DNA of 58,943 nucleotides from positions 1 through 58,943 of the forward strand of contig CAJUCE010000032.1 in the NCBI GenBank assembly GCA_910584865.1, written 5' to 3'. The position numbers and the translations under genes are program-made. The stretch comes from an uncultured Acetatifactor sp. GTDB taxonomy: Bacteria; Bacillota; Clostridia; Lachnospirales; Lachnospiraceae. The notes beneath the pieces are model-generated. The model saw nothing but the letters and a program-made list of their open reading frames with translations, had not been told where the DNA came from and did no database searches. This document shows positions 16,624 through 24,805 of this stretch, piece by piece (position 1 is the first letter of the stretch; every line of letters begins with the position of its first letter).

Positions 16624-17817
16624 TCACTGACAGTTATTTTCTCCGCCTGCTGCCTTATCCGGTATTACAGGCAAAACACGGAAGGTAATGCAGGCTTTTG
16701 AATGCGAATATACCTTATGAAAAGTACGGTCAATGCGGTCCATTGCATTCTGTGCATTTTCTACGCTGGAACCGGCCAGCATCAATATATAGGATCCCGC
16801 ATCCAGCCTGGCAATCGGATCTCCCGTGCGAAGCCCTTCCAGCAAAACCCGCTCCAGCCGTCTTGCATCCGTAGTGGGCGTCACCTGATTACCCAGGCTG
16901 ACGATCACCAGGGCCGAGTCCTGTTCGGAACGGGCCAAATGTCTCTTCTCCAGCGCCACAATGCTGCGGAACACCGCAAAAGTACAGAAAAATGCCTGAT
17001 TGTCAAAATCCCCTTCCGCCACCAGCCTCAGGATATCGGAGTCGTTTTTACCATTTTGACACATACTCTCCGCCAACATGCGGTTTTGCTCCACCTGATC
17101 CGACGGCTCGATCTCAAATTCCTGCCATAGCAGCTCCCGGAAAGCATCATAGGCTCCCAACGCCCGCTCCGGATGACCCATGGAGATCAAAGCCTGCATC
17201 TGGTATACAATAAAGGTATCCCCGCCGTAATCCACCGCCGATGCCTGCTCGCAGATCCCGATCATCTCCGTCCAGCGTTCCCGCTCCTGCAGCAGGGGCA
17301 GGACCATCTTGCACACATCCAGGTACAGTGTCTGATAATAGCGCCGCAGTGAAACTGCCCAGTCGCAATCGTTCCCTGCCAGAAAATCCCCCTTGTACAG
17401 CGCTGCCGCCCCGAGAAGCGTCTCCATGTAATCCTCCCCGGATTTCTTCCTCACCTCCAGGCAGATCTGCTCGAACCGTTCCGAGTCCAACTCCAGGCTG
17501 ACCCCCGGGTTCCAGGCATAGCATCCGGGAACCGTCACAATCAGATTTTCCTGATCCGGAAAGCATTCCTTCAGATAGCTTCTGGTCTTAAACATCATGT
17601 GTTTCAGCGCATTGGCCGGGTCACCGCTCTCCTCCCAGAACTGATGAATCAGTTCCTGTGCCGAAATATTCCTCCTGTGATTCACAATCAAATACTGCAG
17701 AAAAGACAACGCCTTCTTCCCCGGCGCCGCCTTTTTATTTTCTGTTTCGATTTCTGCGTCCTTACAGTAAAACGAGCCCAGTAATTCGAACCTTATGATC
17801 CTCTTATCTTCCATCAT
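16624..17817 (-). CDS. BTAD-domain transcriptional regulator (SARP-like)
   Basis: The protein has 397 residues. An N-terminal winged-helix-like domain (about 1-100: LLGSFYCKD ... KALSFLQYLIVNHRRNISAQELI) is followed by a bacterial transcriptional activation domain made of helical repeats (about 105-255). The C-terminal part (about 270-385) resembles a degenerate GGDEF/PAS-like fold with GDPIARLDAGSYILMLAG but no GGDEF signature. Such proteins are cytoplasmic activators. Being near the 5-prime end of the pilus locus, it probably controls that locus and is itself under the invertible promoter. That would give positive feedback when ON. No well-spaced Shine-Dalgarno lies directly upstream of the ATG, so the exact start is less certain. 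Confidence 0.8.
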   Translation of the reverse strand: MMEDKRIIRFELLGSFYCKDAEIETENKKAAPGKKALSFLQYLIVNHRRNISAQELIHQFWEESGDPANALKHMMFKTRSYLKECFPDQENLIVTVPGCYAWNPGVSLELDSERFEQICLEVRKKSGEDYMETLLGAAALYKGDFLAGNDCDWAVSLRRYYQTLYLDVCKMVLPLLQERERWTEMIGICEQASAVDYGGDTFIVYQMQALISMGHPERALGAYDAFRELLWQEFEIEPSDQVEQNRMLAESMCQNGKNDSDILRLVAEGDFDNQAFFCTFAVFRSIVALEKRHLARSEQDSALVIVSLGNQVTPTTDARRLERVLLEGLRTGDPIARLDAGSYILMLAGSSVENAQNAMDRIDRTFHKVYSHSKACITFRVLPVIPDKAAGGENNCQ

Positions 17818-17960
17818 GACTTGCCGCGGGACTTCGGCTCCTCCTGCCAGGTCCCTGCTGCATCCTCCTCATTGTCTTAGAATATTAAGGAAATTTTACA
17901 AAATAAATTTGCAGAATGCCGCTTCGCAATTCCTAATTATTTCCCGGCAAAATTTTTTAC

Positions 17961-18473
17961 TCATGGATACAATTTGCGGCTGCGGTACACCATAATGCCC
18001 TCAACCCATTCCATCAATTCCAGTACGCTCCCGAACCATCCCTTTTCCTTCCCGTCTATCCATGTCACTTCTCCCTGCCAGCTGGAATGCTGCCTGTACT
18101 GTACGCGGACGATAAATGTGGCGTCCCTTCCTCTCTGGCCGGTCACGCTGTCAAAGGATACCTTCTGCCTGACCTGCCTGCGCCCTCTCCTCTGCAATTC
18201 CGCCAGCCATTCCTGTTCTTCCCGCAATCGTCTGCTTCCAGACTCCCGGGGCTTCTCCAGAAAACTGCGTGTCTGCGTGGTTGACTCTGGGTACCTCAAA
18301 TCGTCGTACAGCTCATCCATCCGCTTGAATGCCTCAAAAAGGCTGGAAAACGGAAGCGGATTTTCCCTGTACTGATGATAGAGCCGGCCGCATTGTTTCT
18401 CCATATCATAGCTGTCAATGCATAGATTGACGATGTTTGGACTGTTGTAAATCCTTTCTTCGTCCTTCCGCAT
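17961..18473 (-). CDS. First gene of the pilus locus: small SWQG-domain protein
   Basis: The protein has 170 residues from the ATG at 18473, which is preceded by ACGGAGGAACAGC; longer starts reach into the recombination site and are rejected. Its N-terminal half is charged and mostly helical (SYDMEKQCGRLYHQY, FKRMDELYDDLRY). The C-terminal half has VRVQYRQHSSWQGEVTW and LELMEWVEGIMV, shared with the 16177-16548 protein. No signal peptide is present and the function is unknown. The start lies only about 40 bp from the left inverted recombination site. This gene would therefore be the first transcribed when the promoter segment flips. Confidence 0.75.
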   Translation of the reverse strand: MRKDEERIYNSPNIVNLCIDSYDMEKQCGRLYHQYRENPLPFSSLFEAFKRMDELYDDLRYPESTTQTRSFLEKPRESGSRRLREEQEWLAELQRRGRRQVRQKVSFDSVTGQRGRDATFIVRVQYRQHSSWQGEVTWIDGKEKGWFGSVLELMEWVEGIMVYRSRKLYP

Positions 18474-18513
18474 GCTGTTCCTCCGTATATATCCGTTTTT
18501 CTGCCAGAAAAAG

Positions 18514-18564
18514 CACCTGGATAAATGACGCAAAGGAATATACTTTGCGTCATTTATCCAGGTG
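18514..18564 (-). terminator. Strong terminator built on the left recombination site
   Basis: Two arms of 22 bp (18514-18535 and 18543-18564) are perfectly complementary around a 7-nt spacer. On the minus strand the stem is followed directly by GCTTTTTCTGG. In the present orientation it should stop leftward transcripts from the recombinase gene before the pilus locus. Only the inner 10 bp on each side belong to the recombination site. The outer 12 bp pair only in this orientation, because one arm lies inside the invertible segment. Confidence 0.75.
18526..18552 (+). repeat. Left inverted recombination site of inverton 1
   Basis: This 27-bp site has arms TGACGCAAAG and CTTTGCGTCA around the asymmetric 7-bp spacer GAATATA. 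It is the exact reverse complement of 19909-19935. The layout of short arms and an asymmetric spacer is that of tyrosine-recombinase crossover sites. Confidence 0.85.
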
Positions 18565-18623
18565 TAGATATAGAAAGCGTTTTCGCGGTTATGACTGCCC
18601 GCTGACTGCTGAAATGACTGCCC

Positions 18624-19736
18624 TCAAATGCAGATCACGGATTTTAGTCTGCTCATATTTTCCCGTTTCAGATCCAGATTCGGGTGTACATATTTATTCA
18701 GAGTGATGTTGGTATTGGAATGCCCCAATATCTCACTCAATGTTTTTACATCGACCCCCACTTCCACACATCGTGTTGCAAAAGTGTGGCGGAGAGTATG
18801 AAAATGTACCTCACTGATTTCGCACTCCTTCAGGTATCCCTGCAGGCGGCGCTGCAGCTTCCTCGGATCCATGCATCGGTCCGTCCCCGTGAGAACGAAA
18901 TTTTCTGAAAGCACCGGCGCAAAGCGGTCACACAGTGCCTCGATATCCGGCATAAGCGGAATCGCCCGGTAAGAACTGTCGCTTTTGGGCGTGCCGATTA
19001 CAAGCGCTGTCCTGGACTCCCCGTCTGCTTCCGTGCATTTGATTCGCTGGACTGTATGGCTGACGAAAATCGTCGCAGTCTGCACGGAGATATCGCCCCA
19101 TCTCAAAGCACAGATTTCCCCTATCCTCATACCTGTCCGCAACGCTATGTAAACTCCGAATTTACATAGATCCATATCCTCGGCAAGATAATCCATTAAT
19201 GCGGATTCTTCCTGCTCATCCAGCACGCGCACTGTCCTTCTTCTGTCTTTCGGATAGATGATTTCCAGTTTCCTCAATTTCTGTTCTGTTCTTTTTTCTA
19301 TAAAGGAAAAAACAGAATGAAACAAGGCGAGAAGGTCACGGACTGTTTTGGGAGAAAGCTTTTTATCTTGCAGCAGCATCTGCGCGAAATCATCTACCAG
19401 CTCGGACGTAATCTCCCGCGGAAGCCTGGTTCCGAAATAGGGCTTTAAGTGGTTGCGCATATCTGTCCGGTATTTCGCATAGCTCGATGCTTTCAGACAG
19501 GAACGGTTGGTTGCCAGCCAGCTGTCACAATAGTAGGCAAAGGAATTCTGCCCAGTATCCGGTTTTGCCGTTTCCCAGTATTTTTTCCGGGCGACTGCAA
19601 CTTTTTCTCTGGCTTCTTCATAGGTTCTGCCATAGCAAAAACCGTAGATCAGTTTTCCGGACTCGTCCCTTCCTTTAGGATAACGGGCCTCATAACGTCC
19701 GTCTTTCCTTAAATGTATATTTTCTCTTTCTGCCAT
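18624..19736 (-). CDS. Tyrosine recombinase inside the invertible segment
   Basis: The protein has 370 residues and three parts. An N-terminal arm-type DNA-binding segment (about 1-60, RYEARYPKGRDESGKLIYGF), a SAM-like core-binding domain (about 65-165) and the catalytic domain follow in order. Catalytic residues are Arg in TGMRIGE, the HTLRHTFAT box, the LGHSN box and Tyr in NKYVHP. This layout is usual for integrases of mobile elements. Its flanking sites, however, are inverted rather than direct, which fits DNA inversion rather than excision. GGAGGTG lies upstream of the ATG. It probably flips its own segment and so sets the ON/OFF state of the pilus locus. Confidence 0.92.
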   Translation of the reverse strand: MAERENIHLRKDGRYEARYPKGRDESGKLIYGFCYGRTYEEAREKVAVARKKYWETAKPDTGQNSFAYYCDSWLATNRSCLKASSYAKYRTDMRNHLKPYFGTRLPREITSELVDDFAQMLLQDKKLSPKTVRDLLALFHSVFSFIEKRTEQKLRKLEIIYPKDRRRTVRVLDEQEESALMDYLAEDMDLCKFGVYIALRTGMRIGEICALRWGDISVQTATIFVSHTVQRIKCTEADGESRTALVIGTPKSDSSYRAIPLMPDIEALCDRFAPVLSENFVLTGTDRCMDPRKLQRRLQGYLKECEISEVHFHTLRHTFATRCVEVGVDVKTLSEILGHSNTNITLNKYVHPNLDLKRENMSRLKSVICI

Positions 19737-19850
19737 AATCGTGGCACCTCCTCTTTTGATATAGCTTTTAGTTTACAGAAAAAGTGTCCTTCCCTACCAG
19801 TCTGACTAATGATTTTTATGATGATTTTTTATTAGGCAAGTTATTTTGTA

Positions 19851-19879
19851 TTGCAAAACAGACTAAAATCAAGTATAAT
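19851..19879 (+). promoter_or_regulatory. Outward-facing promoter inside inverton 1
   Basis: TTGCAA (19851-19856) is separated by exactly 17 bp from TATAAT (19874-19879), a near-consensus housekeeping promoter. It reads rightward, out of the segment and across the right site, towards a region without plus-strand genes. Its predicted start is near 19886. Inversion would aim it at the pilus locus. Confidence 0.8.
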
Positions 19880-19908
19880 ATACAGAAAGAGAGGTCTTAG
19901 AGGGGCTT

Positions 19909-19935
19909 TGACGCAAAGTATATTCCTTTGCGTCA
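19909..19935 (-). repeat. Right inverted recombination site of inverton 1
   Basis: This 27-bp site has arms TGACGCAAAG and CTTTGCGTCA around the spacer TATATTC. It is the exact reverse complement of 18526-18552. Homology does not extend clearly beyond these 27 bp on either side, so the crossover unit is well delimited. Confidence 0.85.
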
Positions 19936-20123
19936 TTTTTATTGTGTATAGTTGACTGCCTTATATAAGAATTTCCCGCAGAAAAGCACCTGTTATGGAC
20001 TTATAAATCCAGTCTGCATGATATGATAAATGAAATTGAAAAAGCACCACAGAATCACGCTCCGCGATGCTTTTCAATAGAAACACAGATTTTGATGCTG
20101 AAAATCTTTCCAGCAATAAAAAA

Positions 20124-20197
20124 TGGAAGCAAGGGGGCTCGAACCCCTGACCTTTCGCGTGTGAGGCGAACGCTCATCCCGGCTGAGCTATGCTTCC
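20124..20197 (-). tRNA. tRNA-Val (CAC)
   Basis: Read on the minus strand, the sequence folds as a full cloverleaf. It has a 7-bp acceptor stem (GGAAGCA/TGCTTCC), D stem GCTC/GAGC, anticodon stem TTCGC/GCGAA with loop CTCACAC, and T stem AGGGG/CCCCT with loop TTCGAGC. The anticodon is CAC. CCA is not encoded. A T-run follows the 3-prime end. Confidence 0.93.
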
Positions 20198-20206
20198 ATG
20201 TGTTCT

Positions 20207-20234
20207 ATTGTAGCACAGTCCGGAAAAATTGCAA
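20207..20234 (-). promoter_or_regulatory. Promoter of the tRNA-Val gene
   Basis: On the minus strand TTGCAA is followed after 16 bp by TACAAT with an extended TG upstream. It lies about 10 bp before the mature tRNA 5-prime end, which fits a dedicated stable-RNA promoter. Confidence 0.7.
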
Positions 20235-20306
20235 GAGGTAAATGAAAAAAACTTAAAAACTTTCAATTCAATATTTCTAAGGTTTAACAGCGTTTGGCAG
20301 GTTGGA

Positions 20307-20804
20307 TCAGTTTGTATTTAATGGATGAACCAACAGCGATTTGTATATCGCAGCAATATCTTCTTCACAAAACTCCTTCCTGGTATTTGCCAGGGAACCG
20401 GAAGCCAGGGCATCCCGGGTCATTTTCGGAATCTTTTCCAGAAAGGCCTCCCTGTCTATCCCGTATTCCTCCAGGGTGGGGATGTGGCAGAATTTACACA
20501 GTTCCCTGCAGGCCCGGATAAATTTCTCCGCCGCCTCCGGGTCTGTCTCCTCTTCTCCTGCCGCACCGATGGCCTTTGCCAACACTGCAAAGCGATCCGC
20601 CGCCTCCACCATTTTGTCCTTGGGTTCTCCCGTGACACCCTCAAAGACGGCATATTCCACCCCCGCCTTTGCCAGCATTTCCTGAATGGCTTCCACGTTT
20701 TTCAATTTCACCATCACCGGATCCGTGACAATTAAAGCCTTCCTGCCGCAGCCTGTAATGGCCGGGGCCGCCTGCTCCAGCGCTCCCTCCCCGTAATCTG
20801 GTGG
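20307..20804 (-). pseudogene. Iron-containing alcohol dehydrogenase remnant with internal deletion
   Basis: The minus strand encodes an N-terminal piece without a start (about YGEGALEQAAPAIT, then GCGRKALIVTDPVMVKL, up to VTGEP). It joins directly to the family's C-terminal helical region (MVEAADRFAVLAKAIG ... SGSLANTRKEFCEEDI). About 230 middle residues, including the metal-binding histidines, are missing. The product cannot be an active enzyme. It lies among other decayed genes, back to back with a broken transporter ATPase gene. Confidence 0.75.
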
Positions 20805-20912
20805 AGATCGCCCCGGCCACAGGCTTGCCTGCTTTAACTGCCCTCATGAGGCATGCAGGACGCAGCGGGCCAGAGTGGAAGCCGAACTTGGGATAAAGGA
20901 GGGCAGCAAAAA

Positions 20913-21109
20913 ATGAAGAAAGAAAATATCATGAAAGTCAAAGGACTTCACAAGCGCTTTACCTCCAAAGGCGTCACCGTAAAAGCGGTAACCGATGTAA
21001 GCTTCAACGTAAAACCCGGGGAAACATCGGTATCGTGGGTGAGTCCGGCTGCGGCAAGACCACGCTGGGACGCTGCATTATCCGAGCCTATGACGCCTCA
21101 GAAGGCTAG
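20913..21109 (+). pseudogene. Truncated Opp/Dpp-type ABC transporter ATPase
   Basis: A good AAAGGAGGG site precedes an ATG. The first 40 residues (VKGLHKRFTSKGVTVKAVTDV) match the start of an OppF/DppF-like ATPase. A one-base loss after PGE shifts the frame. In the restored frame the chain reads NIGIVGESGCGKTTLGRCII, including Walker A, and then hits a TAG. The family length is about 320 residues, so most of the gene is gone. Confidence 0.8.
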
Positions 21110-21221
21110 GTCTTCCACCGCTATGAGGAGGACAAAAGGAAGCAGGGGTAAGCGACATTTCGCCAATTATAGTATTGTCGCAAAACACCTCTTTGTTAAA
21201 TAAATACTGTATTAAAAGATG

Positions 21222-21254
21222 AAGCCAGAAATCTTTCTCCTTGATTTCTGGCTT
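21222..21254. terminator. Hairpin between decayed genes and the chemotaxis receptor gene
   Basis: AAGCCAGAAATC and GATTTCTGGCTT form a perfect 12-bp stem with a 9-nt loop. U-rich tracts on either side are weak. It may terminate the leftward receptor transcript or be left from the decayed rightward gene. Nothing else is visible between 21110 and 21402. Confidence 0.5.
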
Positions 21255-21402
21255 ATCTACTCTGCATATACGCCCTTGTCAACTTTTAGTTGTTTGAACT
21301 CTTCAAGAGAAATTCAGCAGGTTCTCCACAAATACCTGGGTACGGACGTCCAGTAACACTCAGATGCTGTATACAAGGATGACCGGATATAGGAAAAGGA
21401 AT

Positions 21403-23085
21403 TTACCTGCCCCGCAGGCGGAACCTCTGGACAGAGAGCTTCAGTTCTTCCGCCTGGTCGTTCAGTTCCTTTGCGGATGCCGCGGACTTTTCCGCCGTTG
21501 CCGCATTGGTCTGGACTACCTCTGAAATCTGCTCCATCCCCAGTGTCAGCTGTTTCAGCGATAGGGCCTGCCCTTCCGCGGAACCGGCTATCCGCTCCAC
21601 TATCTCGGTTGATTTTTCAGCGCTGGAAATCACCCCGGCAAGCGCCTTTGTCGTATCTGCGGACAGGGACGCCCCATAGGCTACCAAGCTGACGGAGCTT
21701 TCAATCAGCTGTGTAATATCATGGGCGGATACTGCGCTCTTGTTCGCCAGGCTCTGGACTTCATCGGCCACAACGGAAAAGCTCCTTCCTGCCTCCCCGG
21801 CCCTGGCCGCCTCCACGGATGCATTCAGCGCCAAAATCTTGGTCTGGAAAGCAATATCCTCTATGGTCTTGATGATTCCGCCAATCTGTTGGGAGGATTT
21901 CGAGATATCATCCATGGCTGCCGTGAGCGCCTCCATCTTCTGGCCGCAGATCTGCAGCTGCGCGGCCGCCTCCTCGGAAGCCTTCCTGGCATTCCCCGCA
22001 TCCTCTGAGGTCTGGTCAACCTGCCTTGAAATATCCTGGACACTTGCGGACAATTCCTGGACGGCTGCCGCCTGCTCCACGCTGCCGCTGGAAAGCGTCT
22101 GGGCATCCGACGCCATCTGTTCTGACTCCTCTGAAACCTGCTCCGCCGTAGCGTTAATCCCGGAAAGCGCACCATTGAGCGCATCCAGAATCTGCCCCAT
22201 GGCTGCCTGAATGGGCGCAAACTCCCCCAGATAATCGTTTCCCACGCTGAGGTTCATATTTCCCTGCGCCATCTGGGCCAGTATGTAATTAATATCCTGA
22301 ATATATTTCTTCAGCTCCCGTCTTGTCTCATGGATGGACTCCACCAGCATTCCGATTTCCGAAGTATTGGACTCCAGGGCAAACTCTGCCGAAAGATTTC
22401 CTCTGGAAATCTCCCCCATCTGGTTTTTCACCGCAATCACGGGGCGCATAATATGAATCCTGGTCACCACTATGTTCAGTATAGTGACAACACCCACCAT
22501 GACAAACGCGGCAATCATCGTCATCCTGATATAATCCGCCCGGCTCTCCAGATTCCGGATCTGCTCCAGGGATCTGCCGTCCAGCGCATCCAGAAACTCT
22601 TCCTTGATCTCGTTGATCCTGGCTATGGACGTGCCGTACTCCGTTCCGTATACGTAATCAATTGCCTTTTCCCGCTCCCCCGCCTGTACCTCCTTCATGG
22701 CCTCGTCCTCCAGGGGCACCAGCTCGTTGGACAGAGCCGACATCCGGTCGATCATATCCTGCTCCTGGTCCGTAATGCCGATTTCCTGGAGCGCCGCCAC
22801 ACCCTTATCCCTGTTCTGCAATTCATTGACTTCCCGCCAGTAATTGTCATAATGCTCCTGCATGCCAGTGGCTGCAAAGGCCCTGACCTCGTTGGTCAGG
22901 TAGGCCGAGCCGTCCATAAACCGGTTCGCGTTATAGGTAAGCTCAAACCGTTCCTCATTCGCGCTGTTTAACTGATTTGTAATCCCGCTGTAGGAAAGCA
23001 GGGAAAACACCAGAAATACCAGCGTTAAAATAGAAATACCGTTAAGTATCAACATCAGGGTGGATTGCTTCATTGCTCGTTTCAT
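21403..23085 (-). CDS. Methyl-accepting chemotaxis protein
   Basis: The receptor has 560 residues. A first transmembrane helix (about 9-30), a four-helix-bundle-type extracellular sensor (about 31-190) and a second helix (about 190-212) are followed by HAMP and the long cytoplasmic coiled coil. The signalling tip reads IEDIAFQTKILALNASVEAARAGEAG with small departures from the usual QTNLLALNAAIEAA (cut here to its core). The protein should bind CheA/CheW and relay an unknown ligand signal. AGAGGAGC precedes the ATG. No chemotaxis partners are in the window, so its link to motility here cannot be judged. It stands alone between remnants. Confidence 0.93.
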   Translation of the reverse strand: MKRAMKQSTLMLILNGISILTLVFLVFSLLSYSGITNQLNSANEERFELTYNANRFMDGSAYLTNEVRAFAATGMQEHYDNYWREVNELQNRDKGVAALQEIGITDQEQDMIDRMSALSNELVPLEDEAMKEVQAGEREKAIDYVYGTEYGTSIARINEIKEEFLDALDGRSLEQIRNLESRADYIRMTMIAAFVMVGVVTILNIVVTRIHIMRPVIAVKNQMGEISRGNLSAEFALESNTSEIGMLVESIHETRRELKKYIQDINYILAQMAQGNMNLSVGNDYLGEFAPIQAAMGQILDALNGALSGINATAEQVSEESEQMASDAQTLSSGSVEQAAAVQELSASVQDISRQVDQTSEDAGNARKASEEAAAQLQICGQKMEALTAAMDDISKSSQQIGGIIKTIEDIAFQTKILALNASVEAARAGEAGRSFSVVADEVQSLANKSAVSAHDITQLIESSVSLVAYGASLSADTTKALAGVISSAEKSTEIVERIAGSAEGQALSLKQLTLGMEQISEVVQTNAATAEKSAASAKELNDQAEELKLSVQRFRLRGR

Positions 23086-23097
23086 TGTATGCTCCTC

Positions 23098-23850
23098 TCA
23101 GTGCATCCTGTCATGTCCCTCCCGCTGCCCTGCACCGCCGGCTGGCGGCGCTTTGCAAAGCATTGTGGAAAGAACTGTTTTAAAGTGATACCTTAAGTTT
23201 ACACAATAAACCGGAAAACTGCAACTCCCTATTGCGGAAATCTGCTCGGGATTATGCTTTCCAGTTTCGGCGTATTGCCTCATGACGGCAGCCTTCATCG
23301 ACTTTTCATCGTCCAGTCCCCTGTTCATGGATGCCGACAGCAAATCCCCCTCTCTCACCTCTGGATTTGTGAGAAATCCCACTAATCTCAAATAATGTAC
23401 CACCCTTGTGTCGGAACGGAAAGCTTCCATCCAATACCTCTCCGCCTCGTCCCGTCTGTCAAGTTCCAGGGCAAACCGGCTTGTCAGCAGGGCGATACGG
23501 CTGCGGACAAGATACTTTTTACCAATGAATTCTACCGCCTCTGCGCCCACTTCCAACAGCGACGCGGCATCCGCCTTTCCCTGCATGCCCGTCAGATACT
23601 GCTCGTAAAGCTCCGGGTGAACTCCGCTATATTTCCGTGCGCCTGCAAGCAGCTGCTGTCCGTCTCCGAACAATTCCATGGCTTCCCGCAGCATCCCTTC
23701 CGCATTTTTAGTATTCATACTACCCAGGTATTCTATCCATAACGGTAAAAAGGCATCCAAATCCGGCTGATCCCTGCCGCTCTGCATGACCATTTCCAAG
23801 GAAATATCCTGTCTGGAATTGCAAATAATTCTATATAACTCATGCCTGGA
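23098..23850 (-). pseudogene. Decayed helical-repeat protein gene, start lost
   Basis: An open frame of about 250 residues shows a helix-rich, TPR-like pattern (LPLWIEYLGS, VRSRIALLTSRFALELDRRDEAERYW). The first part of the gene is missing. At its 5-prime end the sequence switches to a plus-strand coding fragment at 23852. The C-terminal 50 residues look degenerate (low complexity, FKTVLSTMLCKAPPAGG). I do not recognise the family. A functional product seems unlikely. Confidence 0.5.
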
Positions 23851-23851
23851 A

Positions 23852-23935
23852 ATCATGGTGGACGGGGAGTACCGGGAGTATACGGACGCCCCCATAAACA
23901 TCAACGACCTGGCGTATTATCACCTGGGTTCATCT
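23852..23935 (+). pseudogene. Short coding fragment on the plus strand
   Basis: The stretch MVDGEYREYTDAPININD and the following LAYYHLG has strong G/C bias in third codon positions, unlike the surrounding AT-rich bases. It is out of context, abutting a minus-strand gene fragment. It looks like the edge of a lost gene joined head to head by a rearrangement. Confidence 0.4.
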
Positions 23936-23972
23936 CAAATTCTCATAAAATATTTAGCATGTCCTTTAAGAT

Positions 23973-23993
23973 ACCGCAATCGCTTCTTGCGGT
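23973..23993 (+). terminator. Orphan terminator hairpin
   Basis: ACCGCAA and TTGCGGT form a 7-bp stem with a 7-nt loop followed by TTTCTATGG on the plus strand. It may be the terminator of the lost plus-strand gene whose fragment lies just upstream. From here to 24235 I see nothing further. Confidence 0.5.
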
Positions 23994-24235
23994 TTTCTAT
24001 GGTTTTGGTTTCTTTCGATTTCTATGATTTGGCAATTGGATGAGAACGAAATTTTGAAAAACTTTACAGTCCGAAAGCGCGTCGAGAGCCGCCAGTGCCA
24101 TTTCATGGGGTGTCGTTTTATATTTCACGATGTGGAATCTTCAGGGGGGACTCCGGGCGCTGCCTGAAAACGTTATCTCCTTTATGCGCCGTCCATTGTC
24201 GTATCCAGGCAGGATTATTCTGATTTTTCATCTGT

Positions 24236-24502
24236 CTATTTAGCTCCGTAATGATACCGGCATGCCAGAATATATATATTATTTTCATCTATTTTATAAA
24301 TCAATCTGTCTTTATCATTAATTCTTCTGCTCCAATATCCAACTAAATTTCCGCTTAGCGGCTCTGGCTTCCCGATTCCCTCATTGCCATTCCTGACAAT
24401 ATCATTGATTAACTGGTTGGTCTTTTTCAAAGTTTTACGGTCCTCTGTTTGCCAATACACATAATCTTCCCAACCAGTATCCGCAAATACCTTATTCATC
24501 AT
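24236..24502 (-). CDS. yoeB: YoeB-type mRNA interferase toxin
   Basis: This 88-residue toxin is of the Txe/YoeB family, which cleaves mRNA on the ribosome. Conserved blocks include GWEDYVYWQTEDRKTLKK, GIGKPEPLSGNL, GYWSRRINDKDRLIY and the C-terminal ACRYHYGAK with the catalytic-region His-Tyr. The ATG at 24502 has GAGGCAG upstream and lies inside the antitoxin 3-prime end (11-bp overlap); a TTG further up is rejected. Overlap and order (antitoxin first) are typical. It lies at the edge of the defence-type island and may stabilise it or act in abortive infection, which is inference. Confidence 0.93.
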   Translation of the reverse strand: MMNKVFADTGWEDYVYWQTEDRKTLKKTNQLINDIVRNGNEGIGKPEPLSGNLVGYWSRRINDKDRLIYKIDENNIYILACRYHYGAK

Positions 24503-24758
24503 TTTCTGCCTCAACTAACTCATGAACCGCGCACTGTCCATTTTCCAATTGTGCTTTTCCCCTCATCAGCCAATCATAATTTTCTTTATTTCCCATAATA
24601 TAAATATTTTCCATCAAATTATTATAGGATTCCTCTGATATCATAACCACATTTTTATTATCTTTTCTCGTAACTATCATAGTTTCGTAATCATCTGTCA
24701 CTTTATCCAGATACATTTTCATATTATCGCGAAGGTTTGTATAGTTTACCGCCAACAT
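24492..24758 (-). CDS. yefM: YefM-type antitoxin (Phd/YefM)
   Basis: The antitoxin has 88 residues, with the N-terminal Phd/YefM DNA-binding domain (MLAVNYTNLRDNMKMYLDKV ... MIVTRKDNKNVVMISEESYNNLMEN) and an acidic C-terminal toxin-binding tail. GGGAGGTGATTC precedes the ATG. It should neutralise the overlapping YoeB and repress its own promoter. The promoter region at 24865-24930 has TGTAC half-sites, the core known for YefM operators. Confidence 0.93.
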   Translation of the reverse strand: MLAVNYTNLRDNMKMYLDKVTDDYETMIVTRKDNKNVVMISEESYNNLMENIYIMGNKENYDWLMRGKAQLENGQCAVHELVEAENDE

Positions 24759-24805
24759 GATGAATCACCTCCCTAAAATATGCAGCATTTTCTGCACTTA
24801 TATTG

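Larger units (their letters stand above)
18526..19935. other. Predicted invertible DNA segment (inverton 1) carrying recombinase and promoter
   Basis: The 1.41-kb segment is bounded by identical 27-bp sites in inverted orientation. It contains a tyrosine recombinase gene and an outward-facing promoter at 19851-19879. Flipping would move that promoter to about 18582-18610 on the minus strand, with a start near 18575, about 100 bp upstream of the first pilus-locus ATG. In the orientation given the promoter faces a tRNA antisense region and no plus-strand gene, so the locus is predicted OFF. Confidence 0.75.

Noticed and set aside
18526..20197. Integrated mobile element at the tRNA-Val gene with the 18624-19736 recombinase as its integrase
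   Set aside because: No second copy of the tRNA 3-prime end is visible in the window, and the sites flanking the recombinase are inverted rather than direct, which fits inversion and not excision.
20023..20241. Plus-strand open frame of 72 codons
   Set aside because: It runs antisense through the tRNA-Val gene; its peptide is simply the reverse complement of the tRNA.
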